A stretch of 64,000 nucleotides of DNA from Sphingopyxis sp. HIX (GTDB lineage Bacteria; Pseudomonadota; Alphaproteobacteria; Sphingomonadales; Sphingomonadaceae), in contig NZ_LNSB01000014.1 in NCBI RefSeq assembly GCF_001468285.1, forward strand, positions 1 through 64,000, in the 5' to 3' direction. Under the pieces are notes generated by a model, which was not told the origin of the DNA, did no database searches, and saw nothing but the letters and a program-made list of their open reading frames with translations. Both the position numbers and the translations under genes were made by a program. Position 1 is the first letter of the stretch. Each line of letters starts with the position of its first letter. Shown here piece after piece: positions 56,114 through 64,000 of this stretch.

Positions 56114-56163
56114 AAAAAAATAGGAAGGCCCAACCCCGGACCTGCGCAAGGCAAATCCGGGGT
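56114..56163 (-). terminator. Probable terminator of the integrase gene
   Basis: ACCCCGGA (56133-56140) pairs perfectly with TCCGGGGT (56156-56163), and on the minus strand the hairpin is followed after about 12 bases by a run of seven T. It lies 13 bases past the integrase stop. The gap before the T-run makes it less canonical. Confidence 0.5.
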
Positions 56164-56175
56164 AAGGTAAGTGTT

Positions 56176-57327
56176 CTAGCTCGCCCAGCCTGCGGCGCCC
56201 GCCTCAACCGCTTTCATAAGCGTGTCATTGGCAAGATGGCTATACCGCTGCGTGCTTTGATGATCGGCATGGCCAAGGATGCGACCAACCGCATAGAGAT
56301 CGATTCCCGCGTTGATCATGAACGACGCCGCTGAGTGACGCAGGTCATGGATGCGAAGATCGGGAAGCTTAGCTGCCTTCCTCGCCTCGTCCCAAGCCCG
56401 TTTGATGTTCGTCAGCGGTTGCAGGCTAATCGGGTGGGGCAACAGCCAAGGGCAGCCGTCCCATTTTGGTAGGTCGGTGATAATGTCGATCGCCGCCTGA
56501 CTGAGCGGGACATGTCGAGCCTTCCCGGTTTTCGAAGTCGGGATGTGCCAAGATCGTCGTTCCAGGTCGACATGCTCCCACTTTGCATTGAGCAGTTCGG
56601 ACTTCCGCGCCCCGGTCAGCAGGAGCAGACTTACAATGTTGGGAAGCTGCGGATTGGTTGACTTTGCCACAGCCTCCTTGAGCCGCTTCGCCTCCGCCGG
56701 GGTCAGATAGCGTTCACGGGCGTTGTCATACTTGGGTCGCGGCACATGCCTAACCGGGTTTGAAGCAACGCCGGGTAGCTGCCATTTCATCGCCAGCTCG
56801 AACGATCGGTTGAAGGTGATCCTAATCTTCTCAACCGTCGCCGGAGCAAGACCCGACGTGCGTTTCTCGGCGAGCCACTTGGCGACATCCTGCGTCTTGA
56901 TCTCGTCGAGCCGGACCTTGCCCCAACGTGGCAGGATGTGGCTGTTCAGCACGCGCTCGGTATTCTCGGGGCGTTTCTGATACCCCTTGGCGAAGGTCAG
57001 ATGCTGATCGGCGAGTTCGGAATAGAGCGGCACCGCCTTCTTTTCCCTCTTCTCGGCTTGGGGATTGCCGCCGAGATCGACTTCGGCGCGCAGCTTTCGG
57101 GCGGTCTTACGGGCCTGTTCATTGGTGATCAGGTCGAAGCGGCCGATCTTCCGTTGTCGCTGCGTTCCGCCATCGTCGGTGTAGCGCAGGGCATAGGTCT
57201 TGCCGCCACCGGATCGCACTTCGAGCACGAACCCCGGAATGATGTTGTCCCAGTGGTCGGTCTTGCGGCGTCCCGGCTCGCAGGTCGCGGCCTGACAGTA
57301 AGCGTTATCGAGCTTTGCCTTGGGCAT
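56176..57327 (-). CDS. Tyrosine site-specific integrase
   Basis: A 383-residue phage-type integrase. The N-terminal DUF4102-like arm-binding domain (GFVLEVRSGGGKTYALRY, QRKIGRFDLITNEQARK) and SAM-like core-binding domain precede the catalytic domain. The catalytic residues are visible: Arg in LTGARKSELLNAKWEHVD, His-x-x-Arg in IHDLRHSAASFM, His in LGHADHQSTQRYSHL and the Tyr nucleophile in the same segment. AAGGAG lies eight bases before the ATG. It lies beside the tRNA-Thr 3' fragment, which identifies its target. It reads toward the fragment, as in many tRNA-borne islands. Confidence 0.95.
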   Translation of the reverse strand: MPKAKLDNAYCQAATCEPGRRKTDHWDNIIPGFVLEVRSGGGKTYALRYTDDGGTQRQRKIGRFDLITNEQARKTARKLRAEVDLGGNPQAEKREKKAVPLYSELADQHLTFAKGYQKRPENTERVLNSHILPRWGKVRLDEIKTQDVAKWLAEKRTSGLAPATVEKIRITFNRSFELAMKWQLPGVASNPVRHVPRPKYDNARERYLTPAEAKRLKEAVAKSTNPQLPNIVSLLLLTGARKSELLNAKWEHVDLERRSWHIPTSKTGKARHVPLSQAAIDIITDLPKWDGCPWLLPHPISLQPLTNIKRAWDEARKAAKLPDLRIHDLRHSAASFMINAGIDLYAVGRILGHADHQSTQRYSHLANDTLMKAVEAGAAGWAS

Positions 57328-57638
57328 AGCTGTTCTCCTTGATTAAGTGATGTTGAGGTTGAGTTCGGACAGAGCCGCCCGTGGCGGGCGAGGCCCCATG
57401 TTGAATCGGTCGGGTTTCGCAGCACAGCGAGGCTGCAGCGGCGCCTGATGGGGCGGGAGGGGCGCATCCGGCATCCCGCCACCCCCAAGTTGTATCAGCA
57501 GCCGTTGCGTTTCCTCGGCGCTGGAGCCGGGGGGCAGGAGGGGCAGCATGGTCGGCTAGTCGCGAGCGTTAACAGCGTCCCATCCACTCCCATTTTTTCA
57601 TTTTATGCTACCCCTCCCCCCACCCGGCGACGTTCAGG
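57328..57638. other. Intergenic region between VapE-like and integrase genes
   Basis: The integrase SD (AAGGAG) lies at its left end. A minus-strand frame at 57343..57549 encodes a Pro-rich 68-residue peptide (MLPLLPPGSSAEETQRLL onward) but has no SD and no domain, so it is not called. A C-rich tract at 57609-57625 stands out. Confidence 0.4.
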
Positions 57639-58880
57639 TCAGTATATTTCGGCAGATTTCCTGACGTGGATAGGTTGCCATGCGGTGGCGCCATTGTCGG
57701 TCAGCGGCACCTTCCAGCGGTTGATGCCCTTGATCCGCTTCGATTCCCCAAGCAGCGACCGCAAGGCGGCGGCGCACTCTTTCGCCTGTGGATTGGTAGG
57801 CTGCTTATAGCCCATCAGTTCCAGCATCTCGGTCGCCGTCACCAAGGCGACGCGCGGCCCGTCGAAGCCGTCGAGATCGACATACTCGGCGAGCTTCTCG
57901 GCAATGGCACTGATCGTCTGATGACGACCGTTCAGGGCTTCCAGCGTCGCTTCTTCCTCTTCGGTCAGCCACCATTGCGCCCCGTTTTCGAGGTCGACAG
58001 CCAGTTGAGCGAAGACTTGCTGCATGTCGATGCTGTGGTGAAAGTCGAGCTTCTGCACCGGGATGACCCACCAGCGGGTGTTCCCCGTCGTGTCGGTCAG
58101 GAAGTTGGAATCGTTCACCGTGGCCATGAAGACCGTGCGGCGAGGATATTCCGATTCCCGCCGATCGTAGGGACGACGAACCCGGTCCGAATCACTGGTT
58201 AGAAAGCCCTTCAGCCGCGCAATGTCCTTCTTGAAGGAGCTTTCCAACTCGCCGATCTCGACCATCCAGTGACTGATGGCACCAAGGATGGTGTCCTTGT
58301 TGCCCGCGTCCATGTGATGATCGAGTTTGACCACTTCGTCGCGGAGCCTTGCATCAGTGACCAGCGATTTGACCCACGAAGTTTTCCCGATGCCTTGGGC
58401 TCCTTGCAGCGTAAGCACGCCCCGGCAGCGAAAGCCGGTCGGGACTAGCGCCGCAGCAACCGCGCTAAGGAGCCATTTCCGGATTAGGATTTCTTTCAAA
58501 ACCCCAGGATAGTCCGGTCCCGCAACAACCGTGGCATAGAGGTCGCCGAGCCGGTCCGTTCCATCCCATTTGCGGGACCTGATCCAGTCGGCCACCGGGT
58601 TATAGGCGTTCCGGTCGGCGACGGCCTGGACAAACCCTGGCACATGACCTGTGGGGAGGCCGTGCTTCGATGCCGCGCTGACGATTCTGGTCAGGGTGAC
58701 ATTATCCACATTGTCCGACGTCCCTTGGTGACCGGGAATGCAGATTTCATCCTTTTTCTTGATCACATTGTAGCGGACGGTGATGCCTTCGTGGTTCAAG
58801 AGGTGAGCCACATTCTCGATCGTCGCCGGAAGCTTGGTGTGCCCCGTGGGCGGCTTGTCGGGGAAGTCGAGCTGCGTCAC
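57639..58880 (-). CDS. VapE-family primase-associated ATPase
   Basis: A 413-residue protein of the virulence-associated E (VapE) family, a P-loop ATPase related to phage replication helicases and common in satellites and islands. The N-terminal ~90 residues (ENVAHLLNHEGITVRYNVIK) are an adaptor. WIRSRKWDGTDRLGDLY precedes the ATPase core with Walker A LQGAQGIGKTSW, a Walker-B-like HWMVEIGELESSFKKD, and RRTVFMATVNDSNFLTD as the sensor segment. It starts with GTG at 58880, overlapping the stop of a 35-residue gene (GTGA). It probably supports replication of the element. Confidence 0.88.
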   Translation of the reverse strand: MTQLDFPDKPPTGHTKLPATIENVAHLLNHEGITVRYNVIKKKDEICIPGHQGTSDNVDNVTLTRIVSAASKHGLPTGHVPGFVQAVADRNAYNPVADWIRSRKWDGTDRLGDLYATVVAGPDYPGVLKEILIRKWLLSAVAAALVPTGFRCRGVLTLQGAQGIGKTSWVKSLVTDARLRDEVVKLDHHMDAGNKDTILGAISHWMVEIGELESSFKKDIARLKGFLTSDSDRVRRPYDRRESEYPRRTVFMATVNDSNFLTDTTGNTRWWVIPVQKLDFHHSIDMQQVFAQLAVDLENGAQWWLTEEEEATLEALNGRHQTISAIAEKLAEYVDLDGFDGPRVALVTATEMLELMGYKQPTNPQAKECAAALRSLLGESKRIKGINRWKVPLTDNGATAWQPIHVRKSAEIY

Positions 58881-58984
58881 TCGTCACCGTCCTCGTCATC
58901 GTTGCCAGACAGGCGGGTGAGGTGTTCGACCAACTCTTGCCAGATTGCGGCGATGCGCTGGCCGAACGTCATTTCGTTCAGCAT
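58877..58984 (-). CDS. 35-residue protein co-translated with VapE-like gene
   Basis: A short frame MLNEMTFGQRIAAIWQELVE continuing HLTRLSGNDDEDGDE. It is an amphipathic helix with an acidic end. Its TGA overlaps the VapE GTG (GTGA), a coupling seen repeatedly in this genome, and an AAGAAG stretch lies upstream. Function unknown; it may be a small partner or a leader. Confidence 0.55.
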   Translation of the reverse strand: MLNEMTFGQRIAAIWQELVEHLTRLSGNDDEDGDE

Positions 58985-59320
58985 GATATTTCTTCTTATT
59001 TTGCGGTCCGTCGTCCTGCGGACATGTCAAAGATCGCCTTTCGCGGACGTAGCGAAAGGTCGAACTGACCGACCAGAAACGATGGGGAGCGTGGAGCCCT
59101 CGACGCAATTATGGCGCGTTCAGTTCGAACTACGCCCTCAATGCCTTTGCGGAGGACTGCCCGGCGGTCGCTTTTGCGGTTGCCGGATGCCTCCTACGTG
59201 GTGAGGGCGCATGAGATTGGCAAGGGGCAATCGATCAGAGTGCCAGAAGAGAACCTACCCCTGCCAACCTGTAAGCCCCCGACCCATGAAGCGGTTTCAC
59301 GGGTCGAGGACATCACCACG
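58985..59320. other. Intergenic region with two hairpins
   Basis: No gene is supported. CCTTTCGC and GCGAAAGG form a perfect 8-base inverted repeat at 59037-59059 with a seven-base spacer, possibly an operator or hairpin in the leader of the 35-residue/VapE operon. GACCCATGAA and TTCACGGGTC around 59281-59305 form a second hairpin just past the next gene, with no T-run. Confidence 0.5.
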
Positions 59321-59710
59321 TCAGGCTACGCGGTACGTCAGCTTCCAGGCGAGGTCGCCGGGCTCGAAGACCCACGTGAAAACCTTGTCGCCGTAGTAGA
59401 ACGGATCGCTGAACTGCCGGGATTTGGTGGCCTCGGGTAAATCCGGCGACGGCAGATGCCTCACCGCATTGAAGACTTGCGCGTCTTGCTCGTTATCGGC
59501 TGCGAGCGGTTCGTCACTGCCGATGTCCGGTTCTTTGGCAACCAGCACCGACCAGCGCGGGATAGCGGCAACATAGCGGCGAAAGTATCGCTTCTCGCCG
59601 AATTGGTAGGGACCGAACACCTCATTATGGGTTGGGTCTTGGGGCTGCGGCTCCGGGTGAGCTGCTGCGAAATCGATCAAAAACTGATCGTCAAGTTGGT
59701 GATAATTCAA
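59321..59710 (-). CDS. Hypothetical protein of integrative element
   Basis: About 129 residues if translation starts at TTG 59710 (preceded by GAGAG), or 177 from ATG 59854. The body is acidic and aromatic-rich (HNEVFGPYQFGEKRYFRRYV, FSDPFYYGDKVFTWVFEPGD). No family is recognised, and no membrane segment or signal is present. It lies among element genes read in the same direction. I favour the shorter form because the extra N-terminal residues are Arg/Ser-rich and look non-coding. Confidence 0.5.
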   Translation of the reverse strand: MNYHQLDDQFLIDFAAAHPEPQPQDPTHNEVFGPYQFGEKRYFRRYVAAIPRWSVLVAKEPDIGSDEPLAADNEQDAQVFNAVRHLPSPDLPEATKSRQFSDPFYYGDKVFTWVFEPGDLAWKLTYRVA

Positions 59711-59991
59711 CGTCTTACTCTCTTCATTCAGCCGGAGCTGAGGTGGTGCCGAGCGACGTTGGGACGCAATCTTGCAGAGACCCTGTCGCACGGCGTTGGT
59801 GGCGGTGGACACGGCAAAAGAAGGCACACGGGTGACCCGGAGAGAGTCATCCACTCAACGCTGACGTTTTAGCGATGTGCCGGCCTTAAGCCGTGCCTCA
59901 ACGCACACCGTGCGGAGGTCTGCTCAACGGCCTTGCATATAGCAGAAGAGCGCGGCGGCCTCTGGACCTGATGAACTGATTCGTCAAGGCG

Positions 59992-60255
59992 TTAACTATC
60001 GTCAGGACGTTCTTTCGCGAATCCGCCGACTTGGGTCGCAATGATTGCTGCTCCGACGATCAGCAGGCTCGGCAGCGGATGGGCCTTGAGCAGGCTTAGC
60101 GCAGCGCAAAAGGCGAGGAAACCCATCACCTCTTTTGGATGCAGGCACACGCCCCAGATCAGCGCGATCGCGAACAGGATTATCAGCGCGACGATCGCCG
60201 CCTTGACGACCGCTAGTGCCACGCAGGCGGAGAGGAGTATGAGGATGAGGCGCAT
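59992..60255 (-). CDS. Small membrane protein, unknown
   Basis: An 87-residue protein with two or three hydrophobic segments (MRLILILLSACVALAVVKAA, IVALIILFAIALIWGVCL, and LPSLLIVGAAIIATQV) and a short charged tail. AAAGG lies seven bases before the ATG. A terminator separates it from the upstream gene. The first segment may be a signal anchor. Unknown function in the integrative element. Confidence 0.7.
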   Translation of the reverse strand: MRLILILLSACVALAVVKAAIVALIILFAIALIWGVCLHPKEVMGFLAFCAALSLLKAHPLPSLLIVGAAIIATQVGGFAKERPDDS

Positions 60256-60277
60256 TTGGTGGCCTTTCGTGGGAAAC

Positions 60278-60302
60278 GAAAAGGGCCGCGCAGCGGCGGC
60301 CC
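60278..60302 (-). terminator. Rho-independent terminator between small element genes
   Basis: GGGCCGC pairs with GCGGCCC (60283-60302) and on the minus strand is followed by TTTTCGTTT. It lies downstream of the 60333..60704 gene and just before the SD of the next small gene, so that gene needs its own promoter or readthrough. Confidence 0.75.
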
Positions 60303-60332
60303 CTTCGAGGTTGTCAGGATTTGTGATGGCGC

Positions 60333-60704
60333 TCAGGTGCAGAAGGCGCGAAGCATCCCCATCAGCTCGGGGTCCATTCCATCGGCAATCTGCACAAACA
60401 GGACTACGGCATAGCCATCGTCGCTGAGGACGAACACGGTCTCGTAGCAAACGCCCTCGTGGACCAGCACCCACTCCCATTGCGGGAGGCCGCAGTCGGG
60501 GTTCGGCCGGATGGGCCAGCGAATGACGGCTTCTGTGGCGTCGATCGTGTCGCCAGGCTCAACGACAACGAAGTGAGCCATCTCTGCGAACGGCATGTCG
60601 TCGCCAAGGATCGCGCGGCGGCGGCGGATGAGGTCGAGTAGTTCAGGGTGCAGCGGTTTCTGCAATGCGGACGCGATCGCCGCGTCATCGGTCATGGAAA
60701 TCAT
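60333..60704 (-). CDS. Hypothetical acidic protein of integrative element
   Basis: A 123-residue soluble protein, not recognised. It begins with a helical part (ASALQKPLHPELLDLIRRR), followed by a beta-rich part (AHFVVVEPGDTIDATEAVIR, PQWEWVLVHEGVCYETVFVL, GYAVVLFVQIADGMDPELMG). AGGA lies seven bases before ATG 60704; an internal ATG at 60695 is an alternative. It is flanked on both sides by terminators. Confidence 0.7.
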   Translation of the reverse strand: MISMTDDAAIASALQKPLHPELLDLIRRRRAILGDDMPFAEMAHFVVVEPGDTIDATEAVIRWPIRPNPDCGLPQWEWVLVHEGVCYETVFVLSDDGYAVVLFVQIADGMDPELMGMLRAFCT

Positions 60705-60724
60705 AGGTTTTCCTTTCGGGCAAG

Positions 60725-60757
60725 AAAAACGCCCCTGAAGCGGATGCCTCAGGAGCG
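60725..60757 (-). terminator. Rho-independent terminator after the 61-kb membrane gene
   Basis: CGCCCCTGA (60730-60738) pairs with TCAGGAGCG (60749-60757) with one mismatch and, read on the minus strand, is followed by TTTTTC. It precedes the SD of the 60333..60704 gene. Confidence 0.72.
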
Positions 60758-60871
60758 CGTTGTGGTTTCGATGTTTTGCTTCGGACTGAGGTTCAAGACC
60801 CGTCGAGGTCGGCTGTCAGTTGCTCGGCAACGAGCCAGTTTGCTGCCTGCATTTCGTACGATTTCGACAGG

Positions 60872-61594
60872 TCATTCGGCCACGGTCGGTTCGCCGACAC
60901 TGACGACGGAGCAATCGTTGACATTGATCCGCGCCTTCACAGTTGCGGCCCTCAGCGCGCCAAAGCCGTTCTCGGCTCGGAAGCGCATCGCCACGTTGTT
61001 ACCGGCACTGTCGGTGACGATCGCCAGGGTTTCGATATGTTGGAACGCGTCCGGATTGTGGAGCGAGCCCTTCAACTCGTCCTCCAGATCACCAATCCGA
61101 TGGTCCCAGCTTGAAAAGCACCCTTCCAACTTCTCTTCGTAGGTCGCAAGGTCGGCTCGGGTCTGTTCGGCTTCTGCGAGAACGCGCTTGGTGGCAGCAC
61201 GCTCTTCGGCCTCTTTGGCAGCGAGAGCGTCGGCGGCTTCCTGCTTCGCCATCTCGGCTTTGCCCTCTGGCGTTCGATGAAACGCGGCGACGGACTGACT
61301 GCCAACGGTGCCCATCAAGACCAGAAACGGGATGATAGCAACATAGACTCCTACCTGCCACTTGCGCGGGCTGCGGAAAAAGACCGCCGGGAAGTGCGAT
61401 GCGGAAAGGACCGCTGACAGGCCGAGAAGCGACCAGAAAAGGGCTTCCGGGAAACCGTCGAGGCCGCGATATTTGAAATGGATGATGTTTGAGATTCCGA
61501 GCAAAAGCACGGCCATGAACATGACGCCCTGCAACAGGTGCAGGAGCTTGACCCCGAGGCCGGTCGGGGGTTTGGATGTGTTGTCGTTGGTCAT
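60872..61594 (-). CDS. Membrane protein with coiled coil, unknown
   Basis: A 240-residue protein not assigned to a family. Three hydrophobic segments (LLHLLQGVMFMAVLLLGISN, ALFWSLLGLSAVLSASHF, WQVGVYVAIIPFLVLMGTVG) lie in the first ~100 residues. An Ala/Glu/Lys-rich coiled coil follows (about 108-155, from EGKAEMAKQEAADALAAKEA), and then a small soluble domain (residues 155-240) with WDHRIGDLEDELKGSL and MRFRAENGFGALRAATV. AAGGA lies eight bases before the ATG. It ends in a terminator. Topology resembles small envelope-associated element proteins. Confidence 0.72.
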   Translation of the reverse strand: MTNDNTSKPPTGLGVKLLHLLQGVMFMAVLLLGISNIIHFKYRGLDGFPEALFWSLLGLSAVLSASHFPAVFFRSPRKWQVGVYVAIIPFLVLMGTVGSQSVAAFHRTPEGKAEMAKQEAADALAAKEAEERAATKRVLAEAEQTRADLATYEEKLEGCFSSWDHRIGDLEDELKGSLHNPDAFQHIETLAIVTDSAGNNVAMRFRAENGFGALRAATVKARINVNDCSVVSVGEPTVAE

Positions 61595-62013
61595 TGATCA
61601 TTCCTTTGGGCATGGGATGCGCAAGACGCGCGTGAACAAGCCGCAGGAAAGACCCGCCGCGACAGATGCCATCGATGCATGAAACCGCCCCTCTCTTTCG
61701 GGAGCGACGATCGGCTTTGATCTACCTGCCGCTCCTATGTCCTCTTGGAGCGACGGCCAAAGCCGGATGTTGGAAACCCGCTGAAGCAACGAGCGCATGC
61801 GCCTTTACCGGCGAACCGGCTGGACATACGCGCATGCCACCCGGCCGATGATCTCGACCGAGTTGCTTCAAAAGAGGTTTCCACGCCCCACCTTCTGGCT
61901 TTCACAGAAGGCAATGCGACTTTGGCTGGAGTTCAGGGCAATCGCAATAGGCCCTGCGGATGTTCATATAAGATGGGTGGTTTTGCGCGCGGGTTCTGCA
62001 CTATGCGAGTCCG
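61595..62013. other. Intergenic region, no gene supported
   Basis: This 419-base divergent region separates leftward element genes from the rightward SEC-C protein gene. Short frames on both strands lack SD sequences and recognisable domains. It presumably holds promoters for both directions. Confidence 0.5.
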
Positions 62014-62658
62014 ATGGATGATTATCGCGATCAGCTCGACAGCCTCCTGCTCCATCAGTTTGAAGACGGAATGCTGCTGTCCGAACTAGACGGCTATCTG
62101 ACGGGCTTGATCGTCAGCCCCGACCTCGTGCCGCAATCAAAATGGCTCAAAAAGGTCTGGGGAGATGCGCCGCCGAAGTTCGATAGCACGGCGGACATGC
62201 AGCACTTCCTCGATCTCCTTATGCACCATTACAATGGCATTCTGGACGACCTCGCTAGTCCCGGCGCGTATGAGCCGATCCTCGACCGAGATACCCGCAA
62301 CGGCGACATACTGTGGGAACTCTGGATCGAGGGCTTCGCGCAAGCCATGAAGCTGTCGTGGACCGGCTGGAGCCGAATCCGTATAAGCGATGACGAAGGG
62401 CCGAAGGCGGCCTTGGCGGGGATCACCGCGCTCGCTTCGTTCGTGAACGACCGAACGATCATGACAGAAGCCGAGCAAGCACGCTGGAATCGGCAGACCC
62501 CAGACTTGATCCCAATTTGGGTTCAAATGCTGCACGAATGGCGGCTGGAAAATGACAAACACCGCCCAGAATCGGCCAAAAGTGCAAAAGTTGGCCGGAA
62601 TGATCCATGCCCTTGCGGATCGGGGAAGAAATACAAGAAGTGCTGCGGGCTTAACTAG
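62014..62658 (+). CDS. UPF0149/YecA-like protein with SEC-C zinc motif
   Basis: A 214-residue cytoplasmic protein. The N-terminal ~170 residues follow the UPF0149/YecA pattern ([49 protein letters not shown]). The C-terminus is a SEC-C metal-binding motif, [20 protein letters not shown], that binds zinc through three Cys plus Cys/His; the same motif ends SecA. Function is unknown. YecA-type proteins can contact SecA or ribosomes. In islands, SEC-C proteins often accompany defence or methylase genes. It precedes the DNA methyltransferase gene by 233 bases. Confidence 0.82.
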   Translation: MDDYRDQLDSLLLHQFEDGMLLSELDGYLTGLIVSPDLVPQSKWLKKVWGDAPPKFDSTADMQHFLDLLMHHYNGILDDLASPGAYEPILDRDTRNGDILWELWIEGFAQAMKLSWTGWSRIRISDDEGPKAALAGITALASFVNDRTIMTEAEQARWNRQTPDLIPIWVQMLHEWRLENDKHRPESAKSAKVGRNDPCPCGSGKKYKKCCGLN

Positions 62659-62891
62659 CTCTTGCTACATCCAAATGGGTGGCTGTCGCTGCCGACAAAC
62701 TGGTATTCGCAAACCGCGACCCGATCTTCGATTCGTCGCCGAAACGGGGCAGACCGTCGGCAAACGGAGATTTGCCCTTGCAATCAGAACAAAGAGCGAA
62801 CATAGCCTAAGCTACTGATGAGCGTGACGATGTGCGGGGTTGGTGTCGACCCTCGTCGCTGTATTCCGCGCCAAGGTAGGGGAAGACGAGT

Positions 62892-64000
62892 ATGATTAAA
62901 AATGGTCTTGGGCAAGCAGAAGTTGGAGCCCCAAAAGTTCTCGATTTGTTCTGCGGAGCGGGTGGCTTAGCAGAAGGGTTCCGACAGGCAGGATATCGGA
63001 TTCTCGGCGGAGTGGACTATTTTTCCGCCGCGATCGAAACATTTGAAGCCAACATCCCAGGCTCTGTCGGTGTACTCGCCGATCTCCGCAAACCAGATCT
63101 CGATGATCTGGAGGCGCGCTTCGCTGGCGTTGATGTAATCGTGGGCGGCCCCTCATGCCAAGGTTTCAGCACCTCTGGTGGCCTGAGCAAGTCGTCCGGC
63201 CGCGACCAGAGCGATCCGCGCAATCACCTCTTTACGAATTACATCGATATCGTTGAGCGCCTCCAGCCGAGTTGGATCGTGTTCGAAAATGTCCCCGGCT
63301 TGCTTCTTTACGAAAATGGAAAGGTCGCTTTGGAAATTGTCCGGGCTTTCCGGGAGATAGGCTATGAATTGGTGCCTATGATTCTGCTGGCCGCCGATTA
63401 CGGGGTGCCCCAGTTGCGACGGCGGCTGGTGTTCGTCGGGAATCGAACGGGATCTGACATTTCTCTTCCCGCGCCAACCCACGGTGACGTAAATCTGTGG
63501 AAGGGCTTTTCTCTTCCGTTTGCCCATCTGTCTAGGATTGGCCACGGGAGCGAGGACGGGTTGCTCTCACACATCACCTTTGACGAGGCCTGTTCTGATT
63601 TGCCAGATGTTGCCGAGGGCAAGGAGGTCGATGGCAAGCCTTACGGATCGGAGCCCACGACCACCTATCAAGTAGAAATGAGGACTGGCTCGGAGACTGT
63701 CCGGCAACATGCCGCGGCCGAACTCGCAACGCTTGATCGCATCGCTTCGCAAACTTTGAAACAGGGTCAAAACTGGCGTGACTTGTCTGAAGACGTTTTG
63801 CCAGATCGCTTTAAGAAAATCCGCCGATATGACGCCACGACTCTGTTGAAGCGCTTGCGGAACGACTTGCCAGCTTATACGATCACTACCAAATTTAATG
63901 AGGCAACAACGGGAGCGTTCATTCACCCAACGCAGGCGCGGACGATTACATTGCGCGAAGCGGCGAGGCTGCAGTCGTTTCCTGACACGTTCGTCTTTTC
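62892..64000 (+). CDS. 5-cytosine DNA methyltransferase (partial, runs off right edge)
   Basis: An open frame beginning MIKNGLGQAEVGAPKVLDLF and continuing without a stop for 369 codons to the window end. C5-methylase motifs are in order: I (VLDLFCGAGGLAEGF), IV with the catalytic Cys (VGGPSCQGFS; the usual PPCQ is PSCQ), VI (FENVPGLLL), VIII (QLRRRLVFVG), a target-recognition region, and IX/X (RTITLREAARLQSFPDTF). It would methylate a short DNA motif, probably within a restriction-modification system whose nuclease lies beyond the edge. AGGGGAAG precedes the ATG. It is visibly richer in A+T than the flanking chromosome, consistent with horizontal origin. The C-terminus is missing here. Confidence 0.95.
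   Translation, partial: MIKNGLGQAEVGAPKVLDLFCGAGGLAEGFRQAGYRILGGVDYFSAAIETFEANIPGSVGVLADLRKPDLDDLEARFAGVDVIVGGPSCQGFSTSGGLSKSSGRDQSDPRNHLFTNYIDIVERLQPSWIVFENVPGLLLYENGKVALEIVRAFREIGYELVPMILLAADYGVPQLRRRLVFVGNRTGSDISLPAPTHGDVNLWKGFSLPFAHLSRIGHGSEDGLLSHITFDEACSDLPDVAEGKEVDGKPYGSEPTTTYQVEMRTGSETVRQHAAAELATLDRIASQTLKQGQNWRDLSEDVLPDRFKKIRRYDATTLLKRLRNDLPAYTITTKFNEATTGAFIHPTQARTITLREAARLQSFPDTFVF

Noticed and set aside
57343-57549. 68-codon Pro-rich minus frame before the integrase
   Set aside because: No SD, no domain, and low-complexity composition.

Overview
The window is about 65% G+C and densely packed. It has three large TonB-dependent receptors, many lipoproteins and Tat/Sec-exported enzymes, and a CnrYXH-type copper module. 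This combination suggests an alphaproteobacterium of the order Sphingomonadales (Sphingopyxis, Novosphingobium or Erythrobacter-like). The placement is an inference from gene content only; no rRNA gene or complete tRNA gene was found.

Layout. (1) 0.3-6.7 kb: a TonB receptor divergent from an exported GH106-type alpha-L-rhamnosidase. (2) 6.7-12.3 kb: copper resistance. A CnrY-like/CnrX-like/ECF-sigma cassette reads into copA-copB, and copC-copD are divergent. (3) 12.3-17.7 kb: an exported protein fusing cyanophycinase to isoaspartyl peptidase, coupled to an Lrp/AsnC regulator and divergent from a second TonB receptor. It looks like a scavenging locus for cyanophycin or beta-aspartyl peptides. 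(4) 17.8-23.4 kb: an operon of a possible 42-residue protein, an astacin metalloprotease, a caspase-like protease and an unknown partner, divergent from a RoxA-like dihaem cytochrome c lipoprotein. (5) 23.4-46.0 kb: a sulfated-polysaccharide utilisation locus. It has five formylglycine-type sulfatases and the formylglycine-generating enzyme that would activate them, a GH10 xylanase, a GH3 enzyme, two FucP-type sugar transporters, a third TonB receptor, a mutarotase and a LacI-family regulator. Copies of a 14-bp motif close to the palindrome TGACAATATTGTCA lie in its three divergent intergenic regions and probably form the LacI regulon. Two broken genes, an autotransporter barrel and a right-handed beta-helix protein, flank this locus. 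(6) 46.2-55.6 kb: a probable defence island. A 2161-residue protein with a Cap4-like nuclease, a STAND NTPase and a very long helical C-terminus is divergent from a trypsin-like protease and a Shedu-like DUF4263 nuclease. (7) 55.9 kb to the right edge: an integrative element. It begins at a 3' fragment of tRNA-Thr(CGT) next to a tyrosine integrase, followed by a VapE-family ATPase, small unknown genes separated by terminators, a SEC-C protein, and a 5-cytosine DNA methyltransferase that runs off the end.

How the genes fit together. Polymer is cut and desulfated outside the cytoplasm by lipoprotein or periplasmic sulfatases, GH10 and GH3. Oligomers would enter the periplasm through the TonB receptors, and monosaccharides would enter the cytoplasm through the FucP-type carriers. 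LacI gates the whole set and lies in its own regulated operon (GH3-lacI-MFS). The GH10, GH3 and iduronate-sulfatase-like genes, with the GH106 gene 20 kb away, are compatible with a xylose/uronate/rhamnose-containing sulfated algal polymer such as ulvan. The substrate is not proven by the sequence.

Most exciting candidates: the Cap4-STAND giant protein with protease and Shedu nuclease; the exported cyanophycinase-isoaspartyl peptidase fusion locus; and the astacin-caspase operon.
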